A DNA stretch of 64,000 nt from positions 1-64,000 of the forward strand of contig NZ_BNJW01000010.1 of the NCBI RefSeq assembly GCF_015751045.1. Direction: 5' to 3'. Numbering within the stretch: the stretch's first letter is position 1; every line of letters starts with the position of its first letter. Source of the stretch: Enterococcus lactis (GTDB lineage: Bacteria > Bacillota > Bacilli > Lactobacillales > Enterococcaceae). The notes below the pieces were generated by a model, which saw nothing but the letters and a program-made list of their open reading frames with translations, ran no database searches and was not told the origin of the DNA. Positions 37,718-47,443 of the stretch are shown piece after piece. A program made the position numbers and the translations under genes.

Positions 37718-37760
37718 AACAGGCAGAAATCGGGTTCAACCGATTTCTGCCTGTTATTTT
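37718..37760. terminator. Bidirectional terminator between abgT and the minus-strand gene
   Basis: AACAGGCAGAAATCGG and CCGATTTCTGCCTGTT form a perfect 16-bp stem with a short loop, followed by ATTTTGTTTT. Confidence 0.9.
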
Positions 37761-38077
37761 GTTTTGCGTAAGAGAAATATTCGGCGTACACCGCGATAAA
37801 TATTTAATAAAACTAAGCAACCAGAAATGAAAATGGGAAGCCAAATCAGATAGACAGGGTAGCCAATCATTTTAGACAAAGCATGTGGAGTCATTTTATC
37901 CATTTCAAAAAGCGCTTGCTGCCAAGTCTGAAGGTTGAAGACAAGCATGAAACCTGAAATAATCAGGAGAATAAATCCTAAATAATGAATCGTAGTTCTT
38001 TTTCTTACATAAGCAATTGTTGCATAAAGGAACAGTAAAAAAATAGGTACGCCAAAAACAAAGTACATATTCAGCAT
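37754..38077 (-). CDS. Small membrane protein of unknown function
   Basis: The 107-residue protein has three hydrophobic segments (about 2-22, 32-49 and 72-92) and a basic C-terminus (RGVRRIFLLRKTK), suggesting an outside-first topology. I do not recognise a family. A strong AAGGGGGTG ribosome site precedes the ATG on the minus strand. It is convergent with abgT and divergent from the VanZ-RDD gene. Confidence 0.65.
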   Translation of the reverse strand: MLNMYFVFGVPIFLLFLYATIAYVRKRTTIHYLGFILLIISGFMLVFNLQTWQQALFEMDKMTPHALSKMIGYPVYLIWLPIFISGCLVLLNIYRGVRRIFLLRKTK

Positions 38078-38205
38078 CTCGACACCCCCTTTGAGTTTAT
38101 CTTACTTTACTTTGAAAGAAATGAGAAATAATAGCCTCGTTACTTGCTTGAAACAGCAAAGGACTGCTAAGATAAGGGAGATACAAAGAATCAAGGAGGA
38201 GTCAC

Positions 38206-39369
38206 ATGGCAAGTTATATCGAACCGATTCGTTTTGCGCTGATTGTTTTTCCATTTTTAGCCTTAGCGATTTCATCTGTTTTTTTTATTTATGAATATCG
38301 AAAGTATGGAACATTTCTAGTAACAAGGGCAGTTATTTTGTATTCCTTTATTTTCTATTTATTGTGTGCATACTTTCTGGTGATCTTACCACTTCCGGCA
38401 AAGGAGACGGTTGCCCAAATGACAGGGCCAAAGATGGAGCTGCATTTATTTGCTTCATGGCAACATTTCAGAGACAACACGGTATTGGTATTATCTGAAC
38501 CTAGTACCTATCTGCCGGCGATGAAGCAGAGTGTGTTTTTGGAACCAGCTTTTAATGTTTTATTACTCATACCATTTGGCATTTATTTAAGATATTATTT
38601 CCGGCTTTCTTTTATGAAAACGATGATTGCTAGTTTCTGTCTATCACTATTTTTTGAGCTGACGCAGCTAAGTGGCCTTTATTTTATCTACCCAAGACCA
38701 TACCGCTTATTTGATGTGAATGATTTAGTGACAAATACATTGGGTGGAATCATTGGTTTTGTCGTTACGCCGTTATTTACATTTATGCTTCCTACGAGAA
38801 GACGGATGGATGAACTTTCTTATGAAAAAGGAAAAACTGTCTCGTTGACACGACGTTTGGTCGCTTATTTGATCGACTGGACATTTTTATCTATTGTCAA
38901 TTTTATCGCAGCGATTTTCTTTAAACTTGCGTTCGATTCAGGGACAGTTACTTCTCATATCTGGTGGCTTTTATTGGAAGTAGGGCTATACTTTATGATT
39001 GTACCGTTTATAACCAATGGATGGACACTTGGGAAAAAAATTGTACGCATCCGCTTGGTGGAGCAAGACCGCGAGCGAATTTCTTTGAAAGCATTGATTA
39101 TCCGCTACGGGTATCTATATTTTCTTTTTTATGGTTTAAGCTGGTTGGGACAGTTGCTTCAGCAAATCATGAATTCGACAACGAATACGGTGTTGCAGAT
39201 GAGTGCAGTATTCATTTCTCTCGGTGTCTTGTTACTGCAAGGTATTTTTATTTTAAATATCTTGCTATCATTTTTGAGAAAAAAACGGATTCTGTTTTAT
39301 GAAAAAGCTAGTCACACATATACCGTTAGCACGATTGCTCAAACAAAGGATGATGATTCTCGAAATTAG
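38206..39369 (+). CDS. VanZ-RDD fusion membrane protein
   Basis: The 387-residue protein joins two domains. Residues about 40-195 form a VanZ-like domain (FNVLLLIPFGIYLRYY, FFELTQLSGLYF, FDVNDLVTNTLGGIIGF). VanZ of Tn1546 gives low-level teicoplanin resistance, but most chromosomal VanZ-like proteins have unknown roles. Residues about 212-365 form an RDD domain (LVAYLIDWTFLSIVNF, NGWTLGKKIVRIRLV), a family of predicted transporters or exchangers. About eight membrane segments are expected. An AAGGAGG ribosome site precedes the ATG. It appears monocistronic. Confidence 0.88.
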   Translation: MASYIEPIRFALIVFPFLALAISSVFFIYEYRKYGTFLVTRAVILYSFIFYLLCAYFLVILPLPAKETVAQMTGPKMELHLFASWQHFRDNTVLVLSEPSTYLPAMKQSVFLEPAFNVLLLIPFGIYLRYYFRLSFMKTMIASFCLSLFFELTQLSGLYFIYPRPYRLFDVNDLVTNTLGGIIGFVVTPLFTFMLPTRRRMDELSYEKGKTVSLTRRLVAYLIDWTFLSIVNFIAAIFFKLAFDSGTVTSHIWWLLLEVGLYFMIVPFITNGWTLGKKIVRIRLVEQDRERISLKALIIRYGYLYFLFYGLSWLGQLLQQIMNSTTNTVLQMSAVFISLGVLLLQGIFILNILLSFLRKKRILFYEKASHTYTVSTIAQTKDDDSRN

Positions 39370-39438
39370 CTGAGCAAAAATACTTTGTCTATGTTATAAT
39401 GCCAAAGTCGTGATAATTTAAAGAGAAGAGGTGCACGA

Positions 39439-40788
39439 ATGAATAATTTTGATATATTCCGCTTCAAGCCATTTATCAATGAAGCGTTAGCCGCAAAGGG
39501 CTTCAAACAGCCCACAGAGGTCCAGGAACGTTTGATTCCTTTAATTGCAAAAGGAAAAAATATCATTGGGCAATCTCAAACTGGTACAGGAAAAACACAT
39601 ACGTTTTTGTTGCCGTTGTTTGAAAAAATCAATGCAGATAAAGAGGAAGTACAAGTTGTTATTACAGCTCCAAGTAGAGAACTGGCTGCACAAATTTATG
39701 AAGCAGCTACACAAATCGCTAAATTTTCTACACCGGAGATCCGTGTTTCGAATTTTGTCGGGGGGACAGACAAACAGCGTCAGTTAAACCGTCTGCACCA
39801 TCAGCAGCCACAGGTCGTAGTAGGCACGCCAGGTAGAATATTAGACATGATGAATGAACAAGCGTTGAAGATTCACACAGCATTTGCATTTGTTGTTGAT
39901 GAAGCGGATATGACATTGGATATGGGTTTTTTAAATGAAGTAGACCAAATTGCAAGTCGGTTACCAGAAAAATTGCAGTTCTTAGTCTTTTCTGCCACTA
40001 TTCCAGAAAAACTGCGTCCATTCTTGCGAAAATATATGGAGAATCCAATCATTGAAGAAATCAAGCCGAAAGCAGTTATTTCTGAAGATATCGAAAATTG
40101 GCTGATCTCAACAAAAGGTAAAGATGAGAATCAAATGATTTATCAACTGCTGACGATTGGTCATCCTTATTTAGCAATCGTATTTGCCAATACAAAACAG
40201 CATGTGGATGAAATTGCTGATTATTTGAAAAACCAAGGATTGAAAGTAGCAAAGATTCACGGGGACATCACACCAAGAGAGAGAAAACGAGTGATGCGAC
40301 AAGTACAGAATCTGGAGTATCAATATGTTGTAGCGACTGATTTAGCTGCTAGAGGAATCGATATAGAAGGCGTTTCTCATGTTATCAATGCAGAAATCCC
40401 GGAAGATCTGGACTTCTTTATCCATCGTGTCGGACGTACTGGACGTAATGGATTAAAAGGAACGGCCATTACGTTGTATTCACCAAACGATGAACAAGCC
40501 ATTGATGCAATCGAGAAATTAGGCGTCTCATTTGAACCGAAAGAAATCAAAAATGGTGAAATCGTTAAAACATATGATCGTAATAGACGTACCAAACGAG
40601 AAAAATCAAAGGATGTATTAGACCCAACACTGATTGGACTTGTGAAGAAGAAAAAGAAAAAGATCAAGCCTGGTTATAAGAAAAAAATCGATTGGGCAAT
40701 TGCAGAAAAAAATAAAAAAGCACGTAAAATCGAACGCAGACAGCAAAGTCGTACTGCTCGTAAAAATAAGAAAAATTCGCATAAATAA
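39439..40788 (+). CDS. cshB: DEAD-box RNA helicase (CshB-like)
   Basis: It unwinds RNA during ribosome assembly, decay or cold growth. The 449-residue protein shows the Q motif (FKQPTEVQERLIP), Walker A SQTGTGKTH near residue 49, PSREL, TPGR, DEAD (VVDEADMTLDMGF) near 152, SAT, and motif VI HRVGRTGRNG near 326. The C-terminus is very basic (Lys-rich, RTARKNKKNSHK), as in CshB. An extended -10 (TGTTATAAT, ending at 39400) lies upstream. The CshB subgroup is inferred from length and tail. Confidence 0.88.
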   Translation: MNNFDIFRFKPFINEALAAKGFKQPTEVQERLIPLIAKGKNIIGQSQTGTGKTHTFLLPLFEKINADKEEVQVVITAPSRELAAQIYEAATQIAKFSTPEIRVSNFVGGTDKQRQLNRLHHQQPQVVVGTPGRILDMMNEQALKIHTAFAFVVDEADMTLDMGFLNEVDQIASRLPEKLQFLVFSATIPEKLRPFLRKYMENPIIEEIKPKAVISEDIENWLISTKGKDENQMIYQLLTIGHPYLAIVFANTKQHVDEIADYLKNQGLKVAKIHGDITPRERKRVMRQVQNLEYQYVVATDLAARGIDIEGVSHVINAEIPEDLDFFIHRVGRTGRNGLKGTAITLYSPNDEQAIDAIEKLGVSFEPKEIKNGEIVKTYDRNRRTKREKSKDVLDPTLIGLVKKKKKKIKPGYKKKIDWAIAEKNKKARKIERRQQSRTARKNKKNSHK

Positions 40789-40834
40789 AAAACAAGAGGT
40801 TGTGACAAAAGGCGTGTCACAATCTCTTGTTTTT
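40789..40834. terminator. Bidirectional terminator between helicase and acetyltransferase genes
   Basis: AAAACAAGAGGTTGTGAC pairs with GTCACAATCTCTTGTTTT (one G-T pair) around a short loop, flanked by A-run and T-run. Confidence 0.9.
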
Positions 40835-41264
40835 AAGCTAGACTTTTTTCCATTCCGATACAAAGTACTTCATCTTCAATAAAAGGTTCTGTGCAAGTAT
40901 GATACCCTTGTTTTTCATAAAAATCTACAGCCGTCATTTCAGCTACTACATAACTAGTCTGACAACCTTCTGACATCGCCTGTTTTTCTGCAGCTTCAAG
41001 CAACTGACCGCCTAACCCTTTTCCTCGGTATTCTTTTGCTACGCAAAAGCGTTCTGGCTTGAAGCAAGTAGGTGTTTTCTTTTCATAACGCAATGTGGCT
41101 ACTGGTCTTTTTTGTTCAAGAAATAGATAATAGTTTTGTTGCGGGATATCTTTTCCGTCGAATTCTAGTTCTGCAGGAATCCCTTGTTCTAATACAAAAA
41201 CTTGATATCTCAAAAAGCAGCTAGCTGCGCGGATCCATTCATCTGCGCCAACTATTTTTTTCAT
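40833..41264 (-). CDS. GNAT-family N-acetyltransferase
   Basis: The 143-residue cytosolic enzyme transfers an acetyl group from acetyl-CoA to an unknown amine. The pantetheine loop motif is AKEYRGKGLGGQLLEAAEKQA near residue 75 (Q/RxxGxG/A), followed by VVAEMTAVDFYEKQGYHT, typical of GNAT motif B. It resembles ElaA/YjcF-type members. I chose ATG 41264 (MKKIVGADEW) because GAGGAGG stands six bases upstream; the frame extends 27 further codons without such a site. Confidence 0.85.
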   Translation of the reverse strand: MKKIVGADEWIRAASCFLRYQVFVLEQGIPAELEFDGKDIPQQNYYLFLEQKRPVATLRYEKKTPTCFKPERFCVAKEYRGKGLGGQLLEAAEKQAMSEGCQTSYVVAEMTAVDFYEKQGYHTCTEPFIEDEVLCIGMEKSLA

Positions 41265-41373
41265 TATATTCCTCCTCATCATGAATAACTGAGATGTATT
41301 GATTTCTTTATCCTTATCGTACCAAAAAATATGGGATATGACCAAAAGGAAATAAAAATAGGCAATTGAGATA

Positions 41374-41402
41374 TTGACAGTGATTGACAGAATGCGTATA
41401 CT
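41374..41402 (+). promoter_or_regulatory. alaS promoter
   Basis: TTGACA (41374-41379) and TATACT (41397-41402) are separated by exactly 17 bases. The start point should be near 41409. Confidence 0.85.
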
Positions 41403-41408
41403 TATTAA

Positions 41409-41622
41409 AGTACGAAAAGGACATGATTTGTTTTTTTAAGACTCACAGAAAATTCTTTCTTGGCTGAAAAAAGAATAGTCACTAATCAAATTGCTCCCTT
41501 TTTCTATTTTGGTAGAAATACCGACGCAGCTCAGCGTTATCGAGTTTAAGAGGTAATGATTACACATCATTGCAATCAAGGTGGTACCGCGAGTTTTCGT
41601 CCTTGGCTGTAATGGTGTTTTT
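41409..41622 (+). ncRNA. T-box riboswitch leader of alaS
   Basis: The leader of about 214 bases contains the T-box core AAGGTGGTACCGCG (41578-41591). The UGGU bulge matches uncharged tRNA ending in ACCA, as expected for tRNA-Ala with discriminator A. The terminator is formed by CATTGCAATCAAGG (41569-41582) with CCTTGGCTGTAATG (41600-41613), then a T-run; it overlaps the T-box core, so the two folds exclude each other. I could not place the GCN specifier codon with confidence. Confidence 0.92.
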
Positions 41623-41654
41623 TTGTATTTAATTTATAGAAAGCAGGTAATGAC

Positions 41655-44297
41655 ATGAAACAATTAAGTAGTGCACAAGTTCGACAAATGTTTCTTGATT
41701 TCTTCCAGTCTAAAGGACATACAATTGAACCTAGTGCGTCTTTGATCCCCGTGAACGATCCAACCTTATTATGGATCAACTCTGGTGTTGCAACATTGAA
41801 AAAATATTTTGATGGTTCAGTTGTACCAGAAAACCCAAGAATCACAAATGCCCAAAAGTCTATTCGAACAAATGATATCGAAAATGTCGGTAAAACAGCA
41901 CGTCACCATACGATGTTTGAGATGCTGGGTAATTTTTCTATTGGTGACTATTTCAAAAATGAAGCCATCCACTGGGCATGGGAATTTTTGACTGATCCAA
42001 AATGGATGGCATTCGATCCAGAAAAACTTTATGTAACAGTTTATCCAAAAGATACAGAAGCAAAACGCATCTGGCATGAAGAAGTCGGTCTGCCGCTAGA
42101 TCACATTATCGATGTAGAAGACAACTTCTGGGATATCGGAGCAGGCCCATGTGGACCAGATACGGAAATTTTCTATGATCGAGGAGAAGCTTATAACGAT
42201 TTAGCAGAAGATGATCCTGAAAACTATCCAGGAGGAGAAAATGAACGTTATTTAGAAATCTGGAACTTGGTATTTTCAGAATTCAACCATAAACCTGATA
42301 ATACATTTGAACCACTTCCTCATAAAAACATTGATACGGGCATGGGATTGGAACGTATGGTCTCAATCGTTCAAGATGCGCCAACGAACTTTGAGACAGA
42401 TTTGTTTATGCCTATTATCCACGCTGTAGAAAAGCTAAGCAAACAAGTAAAATATGGTGAAAACCCAGTAACAGATATTTCTTACAAAGTAATCGCAGAT
42501 CATATTCGCGCCCTTTCATTTGCTATTGGCGATGGTGCATTACCATCGAATGAAGGAAGAGGGTATGTCTTACGCCGTTTGCTTCGTCGTGCGGTCATGC
42601 ATGGGAAAAAATTAGGTATTGAACAAGCATTCTTATATCGTTTAGTCCCTGTCGTTGGAGAGATCATGGTAAGTTATTATCCTGAAGTACTTCAACAAAA
42701 AGAATTTATTGAAAAAGTTATCCGTACAGAAGAAGAACGTTTCAATGAAACAATCAATGAAGGTTTGGAAATCTTGAATCAAGTGATCCAAGAAGTGAAA
42801 AACGAAAACGGTACGACTCTAGCAGGAAAAGACATCTTCAAACTATACGACACATATGGCTTCCCAGTAGAATTAACGGAAGAAGTGGCAGAAGATGAAG
42901 GACTGAAAGTTGATCATGCTGGTTTTGAAAAAGAAATGGACGCACAACGTGAACGTGCTCGCTCTGCCCGTAGTACAGAAAAATCAATGGGTGTACAATC
43001 TGCTTTATTGACAGATATCAAAGTAGAAAGTAAATTCATCGGATACACGGAGCAAGAATCAGATAGTCAATTATTGGTCATCGTAAAAGGCGAATCTCTT
43101 CTGAACGAAATCGCAGAAGGTGAAGCTCAAATGATCTTTGACCAAACACCTTTTTATGCAGAAATGGGTGGCCAAGTAGCAGACCAAGGTTGGATCATGG
43201 ATGAAGCAGGAGAAATCGTTGCAGTTGTTACAGATGTTCAAAAAGCGCCTAATGGTCAATTTATGCACACAGTAGAAGTAAAAGCACCAATGAGCGAAGG
43301 ACAAACCTATCATCTATTGATCGATCAATCAATGCGCAATCGTATCATCAAAAACCATACAGCAACCCATCTACTGCACAAAGCATTGAAAGAAGTACTT
43401 GGCGAGCATGCAAATCAAGCTGGTTCTTTAGTTGCTCCTGGACATTTACGATTCGACTTTACCCACTTTGGTCAAATCACTTCAGATGAATTAGCTGAAA
43501 TGGAAAGAATCGTCAACGAAAAAATCTGGGAAGCTATCCCAGTTGAAACAATTGAAACAGATATCGATACAGCCAAAAATATGGGTGCAATGGCTTTGTT
43601 TGGTGAAAAATACGGACATGACGTTCGCGTAGTAAATATTGGCGGTTGGTCAATCGAACTGTGCGGAGGCACACATGTAGCAAACACAGAAAACATCGGA
43701 ATCTTCAAAATCGTTTCTGAATCAGGAATTGGTGCAGGCGTGCGACGAATCGAGGCTGTAACAAGCAAAGAAGCGTACGAACTACTTGAAGAAGAAGAAA
43801 AACAACTAAAACAAGTAGCAGCAATTGTTAAATCACCTCAATTGAAGGAAGTTGTTTCAAAAGCGGAACAATTGCAACAGCAAGTAAGAGAGCTACAAAA
43901 GGAAAATGAACAATTAGCTAGCAAGTTAGCGAATCAACAAGCCGGTGATGTATTCAAGGATCCAGAAACGATCAGTGGAAAAACAATCATTGCAGCACAA
44001 GTAAAAGTGAAAGACATGAATCAGCTGCGTCAATTAGCTGACCAATGGAAACAAAAAAATATTTCAGACATTCTTGTTTTAGCAAACGAACAAGAAGGAA
44101 AAGTCAGTCTGCTAGCGGCAATGACGAAAGAATCAAATGAAGCTGGACTAAAAGCTGGCGACTTGATTAAAGCAATCGCACCAAAAGTAGGCGGTGGCGG
44201 TGGTGGACGTCCAGATATGGCACAAGCTGGTGGGAAAAACCCTGCTGGTATTCCAGATGCACTTAAAGCTGCGAAAGAATGGCTTGCGCAACAATAG
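41655..44297 (+). CDS. alaS: Alanyl-tRNA synthetase
   Basis: It charges tRNA-Ala and clears mischarged Ser/Gly. At 880 residues it has the full bacterial length. The catalytic domain opens [36 protein letters not shown] lies near residue 78. The editing domain has zinc motif [11 protein letters not shown] near 566 and CGGTH near 672. The C-Ala domain ends with the glycine-rich [15 protein letters not shown]. The gene is governed by the T-box leader directly upstream. Confidence 0.98.
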   Translation: MKQLSSAQVRQMFLDFFQSKGHTIEPSASLIPVNDPTLLWINSGVATLKKYFDGSVVPENPRITNAQKSIRTNDIENVGKTARHHTMFEMLGNFSIGDYFKNEAIHWAWEFLTDPKWMAFDPEKLYVTVYPKDTEAKRIWHEEVGLPLDHIIDVEDNFWDIGAGPCGPDTEIFYDRGEAYNDLAEDDPENYPGGENERYLEIWNLVFSEFNHKPDNTFEPLPHKNIDTGMGLERMVSIVQDAPTNFETDLFMPIIHAVEKLSKQVKYGENPVTDISYKVIADHIRALSFAIGDGALPSNEGRGYVLRRLLRRAVMHGKKLGIEQAFLYRLVPVVGEIMVSYYPEVLQQKEFIEKVIRTEEERFNETINEGLEILNQVIQEVKNENGTTLAGKDIFKLYDTYGFPVELTEEVAEDEGLKVDHAGFEKEMDAQRERARSARSTEKSMGVQSALLTDIKVESKFIGYTEQESDSQLLVIVKGESLLNEIAEGEAQMIFDQTPFYAEMGGQVADQGWIMDEAGEIVAVVTDVQKAPNGQFMHTVEVKAPMSEGQTYHLLIDQSMRNRIIKNHTATHLLHKALKEVLGEHANQAGSLVAPGHLRFDFTHFGQITSDELAEMERIVNEKIWEAIPVETIETDIDTAKNMGAMALFGEKYGHDVRVVNIGGWSIELCGGTHVANTENIGIFKIVSESGIGAGVRRIEAVTSKEAYELLEEEEKQLKQVAAIVKSPQLKEVVSKAEQLQQQVRELQKENEQLASKLANQQAGDVFKDPETISGKTIIAAQVKVKDMNQLRQLADQWKQKNISDILVLANEQEGKVSLLAAMTKESNEAGLKAGDLIKAIAPKVGGGGGGRPDMAQAGGKNPAGIPDALKAAKEWLAQQ

Positions 44298-44352
44298 ACC
44301 GTTTATGTTTGATAGAAAAAAACAACTGTTCAATCATTGAACGAAACACGAT

Positions 44353-44393
44353 CATGGGGGCGAAGACAAATAGTCTTGCCCTCATACTTTTTT
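44353..44393 (+). terminator. alaS terminator
   Basis: ATGGGGGCGAAGAC pairs with GTCTTGCCCTCAT with a one-base bulge, followed by ACTTTTTT. Confidence 0.75.
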
Positions 44394-44456
44394 CGATGGG
44401 ATAGAAGAGCGCGTCTAATCAATTGGTCGATTTCGGATGGTCTTTAGTTGACGAAA

Positions 44457-44485
44457 GTGACAGAAATTTTTACGATTAGTATAAA
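44457..44485 (+). promoter_or_regulatory. Possible promoter of the ECF S-component gene
   Basis: GTGACA (44457-44462) and TATAAA (44480-44485) are separated by 17 bases. Confidence 0.5.
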
Positions 44486-44503
44486 TAAAAAGGGGTGAAA
44501 ACA

Positions 44504-45100
44504 ATGAATAGCAGAAATAAAACCTTTCGACTAGTCTTACGTGCTATCTTATTAGCAATCATCATCGTACAAGCTATGGTACCTTGGCTTGGCTTTATTC
44601 CATTAGGGTTCATCAGTTTAACGATTATTCATATTACAGTAATTATTGCCGCAGTAGTATTGGGTCCAAAAGATGGTATGGTAATTGGCCTGTTTTGGGG
44701 AATTGCTACAATTGTCCGTGCCTACGCCATGCCGACAACGCCATTTGATACATTGGTATTCACGAACCCGATTATTTCGGTAGTTCCCAGAGTACTTGTT
44801 GGCTTAGTAGCTGGTTTGGTTTTCCACTGGATTTATCAAAAAAATAAATCAATAACAATCAGCTCGATCTTTGCAGGAGTATTAGGTTCGTTGGTCAATA
44901 CAGTCTTAGTGTTAGGATTCATGGGATTATTTTATACAGGTGCAACGGCAGATGCCTATGGTGTAGATTCTGCTCTTTTATTTAAAACCTTAGCAGGAGT
45001 TGCAGCAATCAATGGGATACCCGAAGCAATAGGAGCGGGAATCATAACACCATTACTAGCAAAAGCGTTATTTGCAGCAACACCATTAAAACCAGAATAA
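44504..45100 (+). CDS. ECF transporter substrate-binding (S) component
   Basis: The 198-residue protein has six hydrophobic segments and an N-terminal basic stretch with LVLRAILLAIIIVQAMVPWLGFIPLGF, the style of solitary S components that share the common EcfA-A'-T module. VLGPKDGMVIGLFWGI near residue 65 recalls the pantothenate/HmpT-like group, so a vitamin substrate is likely; pantothenate is a weak guess. I chose ATG 44504 because AAGGGGTG lies seven bases before it. The ECF module is not in this window. Confidence 0.82.
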   Translation: MNSRNKTFRLVLRAILLAIIIVQAMVPWLGFIPLGFISLTIIHITVIIAAVVLGPKDGMVIGLFWGIATIVRAYAMPTTPFDTLVFTNPIISVVPRVLVGLVAGLVFHWIYQKNKSITISSIFAGVLGSLVNTVLVLGFMGLFYTGATADAYGVDSALLFKTLAGVAAINGIPEAIGAGIITPLLAKALFAATPLKPE

Positions 45101-45212
45101 TGGCCATCTTTGAATGAATAATAGGACGCATGATAGATAGAAAAAGGAAGAGAGGAATTGTCCTCTCCATCTTTTTACCTGAGCAACAAGCAAACTAGAA
45201 GGGGTAAAAAAC

Positions 45213-46361
45213 TTGGTTAAGAAACAAGAAGAAAAAAAGAAACAAATACCGCAACAGCGGACAAAAAAAGGAGTATTAGCTGGCATATTAGGATTGGTTA
45301 CGAATCTGATCTTGTTTGTCTCTAAGCTAATGATTGGACTTTTTTCAGGGAGTGTCTCCATTATGGCTGATGCAGTGAATAGTCTATCAGACACTGCTTC
45401 ATCCATATTGACTTTGATTGGATTTAAAATTGCTGCAAAGCCAGCGGATCAGGAACATCCTTATGGACATGAACGTTTCGAATATATCAGTGGGTTATTT
45501 GTTTCAATCATCATTACTTATGTAGGATTTCAATTTTTAGAGTCATCCGTTGAAAAAATCATCCATCCAGAAAATGTCTCTTTAGCACCCATCGTCTTTT
45601 TTGCCCTAATCATTTCCATCTTTTTGAAATTTGCACAAGGAAAAATGTACCAGGTTATTGCACGATCCATTGATTCTGAAACATTGAGAGCTACAGCAAC
45701 AGATAGTTATAATGATGTCTTTACTACACTGGCTGTATTGCTTTCAGCAGCAATCGAATGGGTAACTGGATGGCGTATCGATGGATATATCGGTTTTGCT
45801 TTAGCATTATATATCCTTTATAGTGGATTGACGATGCTTCGGAATTTTGTATATGAGCTATTAGGTAGTCGCCCAACGTCAGCAGAGATTGAAGAAATGG
45901 AAGAGCACTTGAATGCTTGCAACGATATACTTGGCTATCATGATTTGTTGGTGCATAACTATGGGCCCAATAAACGCTTTGCATCAGTCCACATCGAAGT
46001 AAATGAATCAATGAACTTGAATGAAGCACATAAGATTATTGACTTGATAGAAAAAGACTTTAAAAAGTCTTTGGATGTGGAACTCGTCTGTCACTTGGAC
46101 CCAATGCCTGTTGATAACGAAAAATACTATAATATCTTGCATCAATTAAAGCAAATCCTTCTTGAAACAGGTAGAGGGCTCGATATACATGATTTTAGAG
46201 TCATCCATCAAGGGAAAACGCTGCAGTTTGATGTAGTTGTTCCTGAAAAATTCCAATGTGATGATACAGAACTCGAAAGAATTTTACGTATTCAAATAGA
46301 AGAGAAAATCGGAGATTATCATTTGGAAATCACGTTTGATCACAATTATCTTTTGTATTAA
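45213..46361 (+). CDS. Cation diffusion facilitator (metal efflux)
   Basis: The 382-residue protein exports divalent metals (Zn, Mn, Fe or Cd) against protons. It has six membrane segments. The conserved metal site is MADAVNSLSDTASS near residue 52, with HPYGHERFEYIS near 83, and the second site Asp pair in TATDSYNDVFTT near 158. A cytosolic C-terminal domain of about 170 residues is longer than usual and binds regulatory metal in relatives. The start is TTG 45213, eight bases after AGAAGGGG. Confidence 0.88.
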   Translation: MVKKQEEKKKQIPQQRTKKGVLAGILGLVTNLILFVSKLMIGLFSGSVSIMADAVNSLSDTASSILTLIGFKIAAKPADQEHPYGHERFEYISGLFVSIIITYVGFQFLESSVEKIIHPENVSLAPIVFFALIISIFLKFAQGKMYQVIARSIDSETLRATATDSYNDVFTTLAVLLSAAIEWVTGWRIDGYIGFALALYILYSGLTMLRNFVYELLGSRPTSAEIEEMEEHLNACNDILGYHDLLVHNYGPNKRFASVHIEVNESMNLNEAHKIIDLIEKDFKKSLDVELVCHLDPMPVDNEKYYNILHQLKQILLETGRGLDIHDFRVIHQGKTLQFDVVVPEKFQCDDTELERILRIQIEEKIGDYHLEITFDHNYLLY

Positions 46362-46377
46362 AGATAAGATACTAAAA

Positions 46378-46418
46378 AGACTCTTTAAAGTTTTTTCTTC
46401 AAAGAGTCTATCTTTCTT
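46378..46418. terminator. Bidirectional terminator
   Basis: AGACTCTTTAAAG pairs with CTTCAAAGAGTCT, flanked by an A-run and a T-rich tail, between the metal transporter and the RNase HI-like gene. Confidence 0.75.
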
Positions 46419-46812
46419 TTAATTGTTTTTGTAGGGCTTGTCGTGCGAGGTTATCTGCCCCTTTGTTTTTGTTTTCGGGCAACCATTGTAGGATCAACAA
46501 GGAAAAGTCGGGCAGAAGTTCTTTGATTTTTTGGAGATAGGGAAGGAAAAGCTCGTTTTTCGTTGTGTTTTTATCGACTGTAGAAACCAGTGTTTTGCTG
46601 TCTGAAAAACAGAAAATCGTTTCATTCTGTAAATCTTTATTCTTTAGAAATTCTAAAGTTTTTAAAAAGACTTCGAACTCTGCTTGATGGTTTGTCCCTA
46701 CGGAAAGGGGAATAGATAGCTGTTCTTGTTTACCTTGATAGACAATCAAGATCCCTCCCCCGCTAGGTCCAGGGTTGCCTTTTGTAGAGGCATCAATGTA
46801 TACTTTTAACAT
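46408..46812 (-). CDS. RNase HI-like protein
   Basis: The 134-residue protein has the RNase H fold and four acidic positions of the active site: Asp in YIDASTKGNPGPSG, Glu in HQAEFEVFL, Asp in FCFSDSKTL, and Asp in NKGADNLARQAL. It should cut RNA in RNA-DNA hybrids or be a related RnhA-like enzyme. The basic handle region of E. coli RNase HI is missing, as in many Gram-positive homologues. It is divergent from the ebsA-like gene. Confidence 0.85.
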   Translation of the reverse strand: MLKVYIDASTKGNPGPSGGGILIVYQGKQEQLSIPLSVGTNHQAEFEVFLKTLEFLKNKDLQNETIFCFSDSKTLVSTVDKNTTKNELFLPYLQKIKELLPDFSLLILQWLPENKNKGADNLARQALQKQLKER

Positions 46813-46890
46813 AAAAAGAGATTCTCCTTTTTGTTCAAATTAATGTTATGGTAAGATTATATCATTACTGAATCGGTGAGAGGTTAGAGA

Positions 46891-47340
46891 ATGAAAAAAA
46901 ATATTCGATGGCAGCCTGAACTGGCACATACGATCATCTATTGGTCATTGACCTTGATCATTCTGTTTTTTAGTCTGATTCTTTCTTTAGAAAACACGGG
47001 TCCTTATTGGAAAAGCAATGTTGTTTTAGGTGTTTTTCTTGTTTTTCTATTTCTAGGATGGCGGCGTTCTTTTATTTTAAAATCCAACTCGGTCATCATA
47101 CGCTATGCTGCTTTTTGGAAAGATCGGGAAATAACTGTCGGTCAGATTCGGTCTTTGACACCGACTAATACAGGAGTACAAATGACATTGCAAAATGAGA
47201 AAGCCCCATCTGTTTTTATGATGCGAAAAAAAGATCAAGTGGTTCTTTTTGATCATCTTGAAAAAAACGGGCCTAAAGTAGAACCATCTTCTCAACAGAA
47301 AAGAAATAATATCCCATATACGAAAAATAGAAAAAGTTAA
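46891..47340 (+). CDS. EbsA-like membrane protein
   Basis: The 149-residue protein has two hydrophobic segments (about 14-33 and 42-58) and a soluble C-terminal part with a basic tail. The IRWQPELAHTIIYWSLTLII start recalls EbsA of Enterococcus faecalis, a product of the ebs region described in connection with aggregation-substance binding. The role is not defined. A GAGAGGTTAGAG ribosome region precedes the ATG. The family call is from memory of the pattern. Confidence 0.65.
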   Translation: MKKNIRWQPELAHTIIYWSLTLIILFFSLILSLENTGPYWKSNVVLGVFLVFLFLGWRRSFILKSNSVIIRYAAFWKDREITVGQIRSLTPTNTGVQMTLQNEKAPSVFMMRKKDQVVLFDHLEKNGPKVEPSSQQKRNNIPYTKNRKS

Positions 47341-47387
47341 TTTTAAAAAATAGGCCCTGAAGAAATGAGTCTTTGTAGGAAAAGAAA

Positions 47388-47430
47388 AGAGTGAGACGTA
47401 CGGATCAACCCGTTAAGCGTCTCACTCTAT
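47388..47430. terminator. Bidirectional terminator between the ebsA-like gene and csp
   Basis: AGAGTGAGACG and CGTCTCACTCT form a perfect 11-bp stem around a 19-base loop. Confidence 0.8.
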
Positions 47431-47443
47431 TTGATTATCTAAA

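Noticed and set aside
44440-44485. TTGACG at 44448 as -35 of the ECF gene
   Set aside because: The spacing to TATAAA is 26 bases; GTGACA at 44457 with a 17-base spacer fits better.
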